From assembly GCF_000485595.1 (NCBI RefSeq), contig NW_014578203.1, positions 1 through 57,490 on the forward strand: a stretch of DNA of 57,490 bases. Reading direction: 5' to 3'. How positions within the stretch are numbered: the first letter of the stretch is position 1; every line of letters starts with the position of its first letter. Made by a program: the position numbers and the translations under genes. The DNA is from Priapulus caudatus (Eukaryota > Priapulida > Priapulimorpha > Priapulimorphida > Priapulidae). A model generated the notes under the pieces. That model saw nothing but the letters and a program-made list of their open reading frames with translations. It made no database searches and had not been told where the DNA came from. Shown piece by piece: positions 21,713 through 32,915 of this stretch.

Positions 21713-22299
21713 CGAGCATAAATTTTATACAAAATGTTAATTCATGAAAATATCCATAAATTACGTTATTATGAAATGGGACAACACTGTCAAGTCAGCG
21801 TGATCATGGCCATCGTATCCTATATATATATATCTTATATTCTAAATGCAGACTACTTTGAACTCAGTGATATACGGATCTTTGCTTTACCCACCCTCCC
21901 TCCATGCTCAGGCTACAGTACTGACGTCTGGCGGTCATATTACTACACATACTGGAAATTTTGTTAGCGGCGAATTTTTTGGTTTATTATAGAATCATTG
22001 TGGCCGTAATGGTGCGCTGGCACAATGCAGTGTCGTTGGTTGAAATACGCGTAGCGAGTGCTTACGAGGCATAGCGCGTTAAGGGACTTCCTGGAGCGGC
22101 AAGTCAAGGCAGGTCACGCGATCGAGCAACGCCACAGCCAAACTTATCAGTGTGCTAGACATGTTCTTTATTAAGACAACGATAATATACTTACGTAGCC
22201 AGTAGACACCCAGAGATCTCAGCGATTTAAAACCACACAACCACAATAGAGAATAAATAACGAATGTAAATAAGACCCGTGTTCGTCATATTCCGCTGA

Positions 22300-22855
22300 A
22301 TCATTTTTTATAACAGACAACATTTGGACCAACGTAACCGAAGGCGTAATTATAGTTTTTTAAACAGAACACATTTGACAACGTTAAACCGGAAGGCTAT
22401 ATTAGTTTTTGAAACAGACTAAAACATTTGGAACAACGTAACCGGAAGGCTATATAGTTCTTTAAACAGACAACAATTTGGACAACGTAACCGAAGACTA
22501 TATAGTTTTTTAAACCAGACAACATTTGGACCACGGTATTCCGGAAGGCTATATAGTTTTTAAACAGACAACATTTGGACAACGTAACCGGAAGACTTAT
22601 AATAGTTTTTTAAACAGACAACATTGGACCACGTATCCGGAAGGCTATATCAGTTTTTTTAATCAGACAACGATTTGGAGGCAACGTAACCGAAAGCCTA
22701 TATAGTTTTTTAAAATAGACAACATTTGACAACTATCCGGAAGGCTTATATAGTTTTTTTAAACAGACAAGCATTTGGACAAGCGTAACCGAAGGCTATA
22801 CAGGTTTTTTAAGCAGACAAACATTTGGACCGCACGTAACCGGAAGGCTACAATC
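22300..22855 (+). repeat. 48-bp minisatellite, long allele
   Basis: About 12-13 indel-damaged units of the 48-bp repeat found four times at 12480-12675, again followed by an ATT microsatellite (22868-22922). Confidence 0.85.
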
Positions 22856-23074
22856 TTCCTTCAACTATTAATTTATTATCTTATTATTATTATTATATTT
22901 ATTATTATTATTATTATTATTTATTCGTTTATTTCCCTTTTAATGTTATTACTTTTACATTTTTTTAAAATTTCAAATGATGCTACTGCGCAGTATGGTA
23001 GAGTTCGTACGCGAAGCATTCGCGCGATGGTAGATCGATCTGAACAACGCAATACATCTGACGCGGCATTTTCT

Positions 23075-23307
23075 CTAACTTTGCACGGAATCCGTTGATG
23101 AACTTTCCAGAGTAAGGACGCAATCGTGCTTGTGGACACGGTCGGGGCAATGCGACCTACCGTTTCCACACACAGTTCGTGATGATTCTGGCGTGTTACG
23201 GACTTCAAAACAATGCACGGCGAGTCAAATATGTAATTCAATTGAAATTCGAAAGCTGGCGAGAATGGATAGTCCCAGCCACAGTCCAAGCGCGCCACCA
23301 AGGTTAG
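23075..23307 (-). CDS. DEG/ENaC last exon, pore and TM2 (right copy)
   Basis: Second copy of the pore exon. LGGALGLWLGLSIL is uninterrupted here, giving the pore helix and the start of TM2 with the GLS filter. After that, several inserted bases break the frame (233 bp against 217 in the left copy), and the stop corresponds to TAG at 23077-23075. It is probably a real, intact exon seen through sequencing errors. It would be the 3' end of the gene that starts at 40393. Confidence 0.78.
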
Positions 23308-23529
23308 CTAATAAACCGTGGCCACTGTGTAAGAACAAACCTACCATACAATTAATTAACGAAAGCGAGGCATTAACTTGCTAGCCACGCAACAGCCGAG
23401 CAGCTGCCGATACGAATTACACAAACAAAATTCTAAGAATTGTTAATTTTGGCTATCTGCAACTGTTTGTCGGCATGTGTCCATTAAACGCCCAACAATG
23501 TGCAGCATTTCGCCACTCTATATATAGTA

Positions 23530-23560
<31 letters not shown>

Positions 23561-23630
23561 GTTTATATATAAATATAATTATACATATACGCAGCAGCGT
23601 GAATTATAATTACATCAGGACGATGCTCAC

Positions 23631-23720
23631 CGTGACGAAACGGTGTTGTTCGCGAAGTGCTGCACTGAAGTTTGTAGCGGTTAATATACTTGCAGCCATT
23701 CGCGCTAAGAAGAATTATTC
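23631..23720 (-). CDS. DEG/ENaC penultimate exon (right copy)
   Basis: Matches 13405-13480 with the same ACG|GTGAG donor and TACAG acceptor but is 14 bp longer through scattered insertions, so the frame is lost in mid-exon. The exon order is conserved with the left copy. Confidence 0.6.
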
Positions 23721-25330
23721 CTGTACAACAGAACAAATGGTAAAACTAGCGAGTGAAGGTTGGGTCACGATATTAATTGGCGAACTTTTAACAAAAAATG
23801 TAGTAAGTAGTTTTTTAAGAAGAGAGATAAATTGGAGAGAGAGAAGCGAGAAGAGAGAGAGAGAGAAAGAGAAGAGGGTCAGAGAGAGAGAGAGAGAGAG
23901 AAGGAGAGAGAGAGAGAGATAGAGAAGCTCAGAGAGAGATCGCCAGCTCGCAGTCCAGTAACCCGAGAGAGAGAGATCGAGAGAGCATGCGGAGTCTCTC
24001 ACGTACTATCTCCGAGATGACAGAGATCGAGAGTCTAGCTCAGAAGTCCAGGGTATACCGATCACCCACTCCATGCACTACGCTATCTCCAGACATCAGT
24101 ACCACGACTGCTCACGCAACCGCACTTATGTTTACTCTCTCTCTATCGATCCTTTACGCAATTTCTACGTTCTACTCAAACGATTATACGTACCTATTCA
24201 TTATCGAAAATACAAAGTATTTTTCACGTAATTATATTATGAGTATAAATAAAAAGGACGTCCACAATATAAATATCGTGACCGTAAAACCTGATACGCA
24301 CTCACTAGCTATGAGTGATAGTATTACACAAGTATTGTCTTGGTTAAACAGGAAAATTAAGATAATAGTCTAGTAACGTGAGGCGAGTAGATAAAGGAGT
24401 AGAGATGAGAGAGGACGAAAAATGATGATTGAACACAGGCGAGAGAGAGAGTGCGTTGTGCGTGCGCACTTCTTTTCTGTGGGCGGTTGCGCAGTCGTGG
24501 GCGTGAGTATGCACTCCTGTCGCATTGTTCTTATTGGCCTATGCGCGAACCGTGGTATCGAATGCGCACTCGGCGTATTACGTGCCTGGAGAGTGCGTGC
24601 ATGTTGCACGTGTAAGAATTGCATGTATTGCACCGGTGTGCGCTGGCTATCTTTGTCAGTTAACACACTATATCCGTATTTTCCGCGATGTTTCGCAATG
24701 TGTCACGCTAAGCGGCAAACTTTCACGAAAATTAATACATGTCTCGTATGTAAGCTACCGCCGAGGTTGCGTAGGTGCCGTCCCTCTTACTCTATCCGCC
24801 CCCATTCTCAGCATTGCATTAGCTTTTATGATCGTCAGCGTAACGATCAGTTATTTGGCAACATTGAGTCTCGGGGTACACAACAACAACAAAATTTGTG
24901 CCTTCTGGCTGGAAACATACACAACCAAAACACCAAAAGATAGGCTGTCAAAATAATCACAAATTATTCATGTCTCATATTTTGTGAGTAGCATCTGGGG
25001 TATCGACTTTATGCGTGCAGGAGACTCCAGCTTATGCGCGAGAAGAGATCTTGGAGCATAGGCACAGCAAGCAGTGGCATTCTGTTCTCGCTGTGGTTAT
25101 TTATTTAATTCGTTAGTTCGATTATAATTCTTTCGTAATTCAATCTATGGTTGGCGCACTTGTTAGCGGTGTTTACCTGATTGCGTTCTACATTCTATCT
25201 TACTGACACCTGGTATGAGGGAACGGATCTGTTAGGCCGTCTGCTAACTCATCTGCGAATCATTGAAGGGATGAGCTAGAGTGTGCGACTGCTGAAGTCG
25301 AGTCCTAACACCTTCCATCTACGACTTATC

Positions 25331-25395
25331 CGATAGGAATTGGTTTGCTCACTGGGCCATGCATGGTATTTCGGTATTCTGATAGTAAGTTGTTC
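25331..25395 (-). CDS. DEG/ENaC internal exon (right copy, noisy)
   Basis: Recognisable as the partner of 17401-17458 (TTTATGCAG acceptor, then ACTTACTAT...GGCCCAGTG...AATTCCT with indels). The donor and frame are damaged. Called only by homology to the cleaner copy. Confidence 0.45.
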
Positions 25396-27320
25396 CTGCA
25401 TAAAGAACAGATATATGAACGCGGTGATAGGTTGAAAAACATTTATCTGGACTTCAGAGGACTAAGTTTGAACTTGCCTATGCTAGCTTTACAGAAATTA
25501 AGCCGAATATAGAGTAGAGGATTAGCGAGTTTTCCCGATGAATGCGTTCCCGTGTAGCAAGGTCGGTCGAGAAAAGGTGAGGGATCTAATTATTCGGGTC
25601 GTTCTTTGTCCAGACGGACGGGTTCCACGGCCCTTACGTAAATCTGCGATTAGCTGGCACACTTCAGAAAGTTAAGCTGAAGATGTAGGTTTTCCGGCCT
25701 TAGCCAACAGTAGCATAAATACAAACACTCTATGCGAAATCATGCATCACTGGTTATTGGAGCATTAGCAGGGGCTCAAGAAAAACCAAGAAAGGTAACA
25801 GGCGCACGGAAAGAACAGGTGACAAAAGGAAATGTGACGCAGCATAAGGTCTACAATAATCCACTTCAAAACAAAAAGAAATTATTAGAATCCGGAAATA
25901 AAAATTTCACAGGTGGAATGGCAATACTTCTGCGTGTTATGAGAATCCTTACTTGTTACGCATCTCCTATCATTTACACTCATAGTAATTTACGTAGAAA
26001 TTAGTTAATTATCGATTAAGAGAATCACTTAATGATAGAAATTTAAATTACGATTAGTAATTGTTCAGAATTAAGGGTCCATTCAGTCTGAGAATCTTGG
26101 TCATTGCAAAAGTACTCAATATGGTCAACTTGCTATTACATTTGTGTCATTCATATTAGTCGGTGAGATGCTTATGTCTATTAATTCACACCATAGGGCA
26201 AGCTAGAGATTACGTTCGTTCATCAGTTATTTCGTGATCTGTATTAGGATGAAAATCCGCAATTCACATCTGGTTCTAACCCGGAATTTCTTAAGCTTCT
26301 TAAGTACATCAAAATCTATATAACATAAGTGGCGCTGCAATACACTTACCTGGGCTAATTGACTGGCGGAAACAAACGGCTTTACGTGCCTAGCCGGTTT
26401 GCACATAGGAGTAAGGTGGCTCATGCCTATTTGTTCTCAGTCTCGGGATGGCAACTCCCTGCGTTTTCGATCCCGTCTTCTTTGCAGACCACAAAACACA
26501 CAGACGAGCATCTCGGATTTTTCTTTAAGGATCCACGCTACTTTCTAGATCCTAAATAGTGCTGTTATCCGTTCCCCGTTATTCATCCTCACTCATCTTT
26601 CACGATGTCGTGCCTGAGATAATCGTGCGCTTACCCAAATAGTCGTGCGTGTGTTTCCGTACGTGCGTGTGTCTAGAGTACAGATGTGCTGTTGTACATA
26701 TTTGTTCGTGCGTGGTGTGGGCCGGCCTGTTTGCGGCATGACCGTTACGTGCATGACGATGTGGCTCCATTTGTGTAAAAAAAACTACACAATTATGATA
26801 TTAACATTACACCGCGCGGTTAAGACGCATATGTTTAATTAATCAATATATTTTATGAGTCTGTTTAATTATACACTTAAATACTTAAATTAATTAGTTT
26901 TAAAAACTGTCTTCCGACCACGTTGTAATGACCTGCTGCTTAATCACATAATCGAATAGGAGATACTCCTGTCTAATTTCGTCTGGTCGGCGCCTATATC
27001 TATCAATGCGCACGTTCTATCCGCTCATATAAATACGGTCGAACGCACTGAAGATCTGATTGCTATCCTTGTCAGCGTACTAAACCACTAGTACAATCGT
27101 GCCTTAGTGCCTGCGGGTCATTTGAGGTATTGGAACACAAAATTACCGTGATCTTGTCGTCACGTGTCTAATATATATCACACACAAATCAATGTAAGTA
27201 AAATATCCGAACACACCGATGAACTAAATCTTAATTATAAAACTTAATATACTGATATTTCTTTACATTATCTTAACTCAGTTTATGGTGTTTATCACGT
27301 GTGTATTTAATTTGTTAATC

Positions 27321-29239
27321 AAATCACCCGTCAAGGAAGAAGTAAACTCCTGCGAACTTGCTTCGACTTGAGGATGCAGATCTGCAAAGAGACGATCAAT
27401 GAAGAAAGACAGGTTGACATAGGTCGCTTAATTTTCCCTACGTGAAGGTGTGGTACACATGTCTAATGTACGGCGCTACCGTACGAGACGTTTGATAGTG
27501 TTGTGATCCCAGGCTAAGCGACGTTGTGACGACTAGGCCTTGAAACTGGAGCTCAGTAGACACTCAATAAGTGCAGGGATGTCTTCACCATATCTCGCCT
27601 TGGGGTACAATCCACTTCCCTACTGCCGTTCTCTTTAACCCACTGCCCCAAGAGCGAAAACAACTTCGTCTCGCCTCTGCGTATTGTGGCCCGAGGCCGC
27701 AATGCCATACGGCCCACCAATGATTTCTTTAATAAATAAGCGGCCAAAGAATATACTGCGGCACAGGTAAACAAAACATTTTCAAAAAGTATGTGTCAAT
27801 AAGTCATGCTTCGCTCGGCCTAGTAGCTCAGACTGTGAGCACCTAGGAGCACGACGCGGAGGCGCTGAGAGGTGTGACAGCCGAGAATATTCTCGTAGAA
27901 TTCAGCTTGAAGGTCTCATACCAAAGTCTACAGGATCTTCTTTTTCCAAAAAGAGGAAAAAGTGTACGACCCCATAAGAGTGACTGAAACTATGAGAGCT
28001 AGAACAACGTTAGCGATACGCATAGTGCGCCGATAGATCCCACAGCTGCGGAACTGACCTCGAGTGTTTGTCACTGTGGCTCATACTTCACAAACAAAAG
28101 CTAAATTTATGGGAATATTTCTCATATGGATTCAACAGAGTTACTTGTAAAATGAACTTAATGCTCGTCAGCGCCTCGCTGCCTGTGCTGGTGTGCTGAT
28201 GTACTAGTGAGCTTTGAGACGAATCACTGAGGCGCATAGTCATCGCGGATCAGTGTACGCTGGCGAGATCCGTACGCTGAATTCGATCTGCTGAATCTGA
28301 GGATGTTATGTGATTTGTGATTTTTTCTTGTGAGATATACTTAGATTGTTTCGAATTGAGACTTTTGTGTATATTGATTATCACGAGGAATACAGAATTA
28401 GCAGGCGATTTATCACATTAGTTTTGATGGTTTGTGCATTGCCGGCCATCTAGTTATTCCCACTTTATTCGTAGCGTCTATCATATATGTCTAATTGTAG
28501 TGGCATATATGAGCATATTGGACAAATTCTAGCTGTGACGTGACCATGAGTCTTCTGCGACATACTGCTCAATCTAGCTAACCTTGCATTTTAATTGGAC
28601 GTGTATATCCCCTCTCATATCCTCTGTATCAAGTGCCTGATCTGCCGGCACCGACGCCTAGCCGAGATTCGATAACTACGAAGAATGCACGATGAGCCTA
28701 ACGTTGCGAACATAGCGTAGACTCGGAACTCATCACTTATGTTAATCAGCCGTCGGCACGCGCAGTACCATACACCCGAGCAGCCCTTGTCCACACGCGT
28801 TACAGCGCATGCTCGACACTATCAATTCTCCACAAACGATAACAAACTACACGGAGACATAGCTCTAATTGCAAGTCCGCCGCCCTGTCGCTTGTTGAAG
28901 CCGTTATGACTTTGTTTTGTGCGACAATAACAGCCAGTTGGCCGATGTCTATAACGTTTTCCGCACTTTAAAGTAACCAATATCGGGTACAAAAGAACCC
29001 AGTCAGCGACCTCTTATATTTGAAAATGACCACATGGAGTAGAAAGTGCCTGTAAATTATCGCCAAACAAACGCCAATACACACGACACCTTCTGCGTAT
29101 AATAACGTAACCAGGTGGCAGTTGTAAAATTCCCAGATCAGCAACGTACATTACGGCGAACGTATAGCGTACGTAATCAGGACAGAAACAGCCACCTGGT
29201 TCTCGGCCGCGACCTATCTTTAAGGCGGAACATCTCGCG
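27321..29239. other. No recognisable gene
   Basis: About 1.9 kb with no long repeat, no convincing exon and no matching left-hand block that I can see. Open frames (for example 27553-27774, minus, 73 residues) have no recognisable motif. Confidence 0.5.
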
Positions 29240-31095
29240 TTAACGGCTCACAATAACGTCCTTTGGCACCAACGAAAACGAGTACGATGCACGTATAGTT
29301 CAATGAAAAGTTACGAGACAAGCCGATATGCAGTGACCGATATCACTGAGTCATGCGATACATCAGGCTAATGAGCTATTAAATTCGAATAGTGTATAAT
29401 CAAACGCGTCGACAGTAAGTGTCACTGAGAGCGCCACGCGGAGATATTACGTGGAACACGCAATAGACAAACGGGAACCTCAGTATAACCTACTAGCCAG
29501 GGACACAGAGAAACGACCACGATGACACCTGCCATTACGAAGCTCGTTATTTCGCATGATATTTATCATATGCATTTGTGATTTCCTTACCTATTCGGCT
29601 CGTTATTGTAAATTATAACAGGCAAACCAACATGCACATTAAATTCCGTCAATATATAGACTATATGACAGATAAACTGCTCACTTTGTCTAACTGCCGG
29701 AGAGGCAGGTTTGCCAAGGTTCATGTAATCACTTTTACCAATGAACCATGCCTAAAATACATTAAATCTATCAAAGAGCGGCATAAGTATGATACTATAT
29801 TAAATATAAGTATGAAATAAGTACAAGATATGAAGGTTATACTTAATACGCTCTTGAATCTATCTATCATTGCTACTGATGGCTGACCTTGCCACGGCAG
29901 GGGCACGCCCGTAGAACTAACTAGCGATGGATGCTATTAGTATATACGCGTCCGCACACCTCTTAGCCACGCACGCCAAAGAAGTACAGATCGCCAGCAC
30001 GTAGATGACACCAAACGTGGTAGATCGTTCATGTAGACTGAATTTCTGCGTGCGAAGTATAGGCTGACCGCCATTGTCAAGTATAGCGGGCCGTGTCAGA
30101 AGAATGTGACAGTCTATACACGCTGCAGACAGTTAGTTTGAGACAGTGACACGCATACTCTGAATTCTCAGCAGAAGACGCGTGCATGCGAGCCCAGGTG
30201 ACAGGCAGCACGCATCTCTAAATGCTTATACGGCGAGCACAAGCGCATATTAGCTGCATCTGTCCCACAACAGGGTCTATAGCGAGGTGTACATTGCTGA
30301 CATCAGTAGATGTACATAATGCGCGTGCGTGTTTGTGTGTGTGTATGTCGTTTTCTGTGCGTGTTTGTGTTAGTGTGGTATGTGTGCGTGCGTACGCTGC
30401 GCGCGCGGCGAGTGCACGGACGTCTCGTGTGTGGTCGATGTGTGCATGTGTGTGTACCGAGCGCAGTGCAGCCGGCTAGCCGCGTGGGATGTGTCTCTAG
30501 TGTGATGCTAGCTGTGATGTCTGTGAGTCTGTGGTGCTGTCGGGCATCGGTGTGTGTGGCGTAGCTGTATAGTGTGTGTGTGAGTGCTAGCTGTTATGGT
30601 GTGCACATGGCGACGTACTGACGCACGTATGAGCATCATAGTCACTATGGCACGTGAGTAGTGATGTGGCATCGGCTAGCTGCACGTGTTCTAACGTGTA
30701 AGCAGTGTGTGTGTGGCACTACGATGTAACGACAGGTTCGATGGATTGTAGTTCTGACTAGCGTAGAATCGGCTCAGAGTGTCATCTAGCGCATCGCACA
30801 ACGCACACGCACGCGCACACGCGCACACACACATACACACACGCACGCACACACACACATAGAAACACGCGCACGCGAAAGAGCGAGACACGACACACAC
30901 ACACCACACACACACACACACACACCACACAAACACAACACCATACAACACACGCGGCACACACACACAACACGACACACACCGCCAGAGAATTACGCTA
31001 TGGTGGTGTAGTTGTAAGGGGATCCCGCAACGACGCGATGAATACGTTTTTTGTGTGACCTCCTCCCAGCTGAACGTCTTGGCAGGCTGATACAT
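29240..31095. repeat. Inverted indel-rich copy of 10.9-12.09 kb
   Basis: Reverse complement of the left block up to about 30320, with numerous single-base indels, followed by a GT/CA-rich stretch (30310-30990) that corresponds to the CA/CACG microsatellite. It would lie in the large intron of the right-hand channel gene. Confidence 0.75.
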
Positions 31096-31202
31096 AGGCG
31101 CAGCGCTGCCTCGATGATAAGTCTTTCTAAATCAATGTAATTAATAAGCATACATCCAATAACATCAATAGCCTATAATACTCTATCTATATATAATATA
31201 TA

Positions 31203-31870
31203 TGTAGCGGGTCAAGGGTCAGCCAGGATCACGTGATCGCGCAGTTCTCAAAAGCGGGATTGATGTAAGGTTTCACCTACGTCACGGCGATCCTTGAATC
31301 CCTGTATCTTGTTTGATGATTACGTGCTTAAACGCACGTGACAACGTGGCTTAACCACGTGAGCCACTGTAGTAATATAAGCGCTGTTCTCGCAGTTGAG
31401 GAGAACACTGGTGAGAAACACTGTGGGAGAGCAGCTGTGTGAGGCACTGGTGGGACACTGGATGAGCACAGGTTCACTTCTCTCCAGGTGCTTCGAGATA
31501 AAACACAACGCCGAGATTCAGCGAGGGGTAAGATACACGATTACGCTTTTCACTCCGTGGACTCACCCCTCTGGCCCGGTGCTTACTGACGGCTGACTCG
31601 TCTCTGCACGCAGGCAATGCTGAGTTTTCGAGTCGCATTTATTGTTTACTCGTGTGATTACTGTTCTGTTTCGGGGCATTCAAGCCCAAGTTTTGTGTAG
31701 TATTTTATGGCCGCCGGCCGTTGGCCGGCGGGCCAATAAAAGCACCGGCGTTCCGGGTTTGTACACTCAACTTGGTATTGTTGTCTTTCTGTACCTGCTC
31801 GCGTCTGCGATGTGAATCCATCGATCGAACCTTGTGGCACGTTTGAGGCCGTGACTGGCTCAAACGTTAT
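31203..31870 (+). repeat. 5' LTR
   Basis: Starts TGTAGCGGGTCAAGG; has a TAATATAAGC TATA-like element near 31374 and AATAAA at 31735-31740. Differs from the 3' LTR mainly by indels. Confidence 0.85.
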
Positions 31871-31874
31871 AAGG

Positions 31875-31898
31875 TGGGCCTGTGACGCAAGGATTCCA
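31875..31898 (+). promoter_or_regulatory. Probable primer-binding site
   Basis: TGGGCCTGTGACGCAAGGAT follows the LTR end and resembles the tRNA-His-like site at 5120 (TGGTGCCGTGACCAGGAT) with several single-base differences. Confidence 0.5.
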
Positions 31899-32610
31899 CA
31901 CAAATCGAGGGCAACAGAAGACAGGCCCCATGTGCTGGTGATTGCCAGAGCAGCAAGTAACTGTAACTTGCCGGCATGTGGCGTGTTGGCTTGGTGCTTA
32001 AAGCAAATGCCACTCGCTACCAAGGTCGCGGCAGTAAGCAGGCGTGCGGCTGGTGCCCGGCGCGGCGCACCCCGCTGTGGTTCAGGGGCTGTTGGAGGAC
32101 CCCTAGTGTTGGCAGTGGCGGAGCGTACGTCCGCTGCCACTGCACCGAATACGTCCTGCCCACAGAAAAGACACCGTCCCGCATGTCTCCTTTCCACGAG
32201 GGGATGGAAATGTCGCTTGGCGTCCTGCTTGGCCGCAGTCAGATAGTTCTACCGCGGGCCGGAGCTAAGTGCGCAAGGCCCCCTCAAGTCTCGGCGGCAC
32301 GAGCCGGCTCCTTGAATTGGGATGGCGAAGTAACTGCGGGTCGGGGCTGATGGAGGATCGCCCGACTATTTATGTGGGAGGCCAGCGAACGCGGGTCGTG
32401 TAGCCATGAAGTCCATGCTCATGCGGCTCAGCCGATGCTACATGGAGTATCTCGCGTTTGAAGGCTGTCCAAGACGCAGGACGTCAGTAATGAGCTGGAA
32501 CGGTGAAGGCTGAGTCGCTGCGCCAACCGTGCCCCGCACGTGCTGCCCGGCGGGGGCGACGGGGTACATAGCCCGTCACCCGGTCTTGCGGCGAGTTCTC
32601 TGAGTGAGCA

Positions 32611-32915
32611 GCGGGGCGCTGTTGTCAGGCCGGGTGAGGATAGCCCCGCACGGCAAATTGGCGCAAGCCGTGCAGCCTGTGCAAGTGTTTGTCACCGGGT
32701 GAGGATAGCGCCGCGCGACGGCAATTGGCAAAGGCCGTGGCAGGCCTGTGGGCCCAAGTGTTGTCAAGGCCGGGTGAGGATAGCCCCTGCCACGGCAATT
32801 GGCAACCGGTGCAGCCTGTGCCAAGTGTTGTCAGGCCGGGTGAGATAGCGCCCCGCCAGCGGCAAATTGGCAAGCCGTGCAGCCTGTGCCAAAGTGTTGT
32901 CAGGCCGGCATTCAA
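32611..32915 (+). repeat. 64-bp GC-rich minisatellite inside the LTR element
   Basis: About five tandem copies of a roughly 64-bp unit (contains GTTGTCAGGCCGGGTGAGGA and GGCAATTGGCAA). It lies in the leader/gag part of the element. Confidence 0.85.

Larger units (their letters stand above)
21020..27320. repeat. Indel-rich second copy of 12100-19270
   Basis: Direct-orientation copy of the left block, including the 48-bp minisatellite, channel exons, GA tract and CAA site, but lacking the 13500-16336 insertion. Matching stretches are broken every 10-30 bp by single-base insertions or deletions, worst at 24.9-27.3 kb, a pattern typical of unpolished long-read consensus rather than of mutation. 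Confidence 0.8.

Noticed and set aside
23987-24373. 128-codon frame in the second copy
   Set aside because: Begins in the GA repeat, lies in indel-rich sequence and has no counterpart frame in the left copy.
27553-27774. 73-codon minus-strand frame
   Set aside because: No recognised motif or splice context, and it lies in a region of uncertain accuracy.
31658-32197. 179-codon minus-strand frame with CLFCG
   Set aside because: It overlaps the LTR and runs antisense to the element defined by its PBS and polypurine tract; the CxxC is not followed by the rest of a zinc knuckle.
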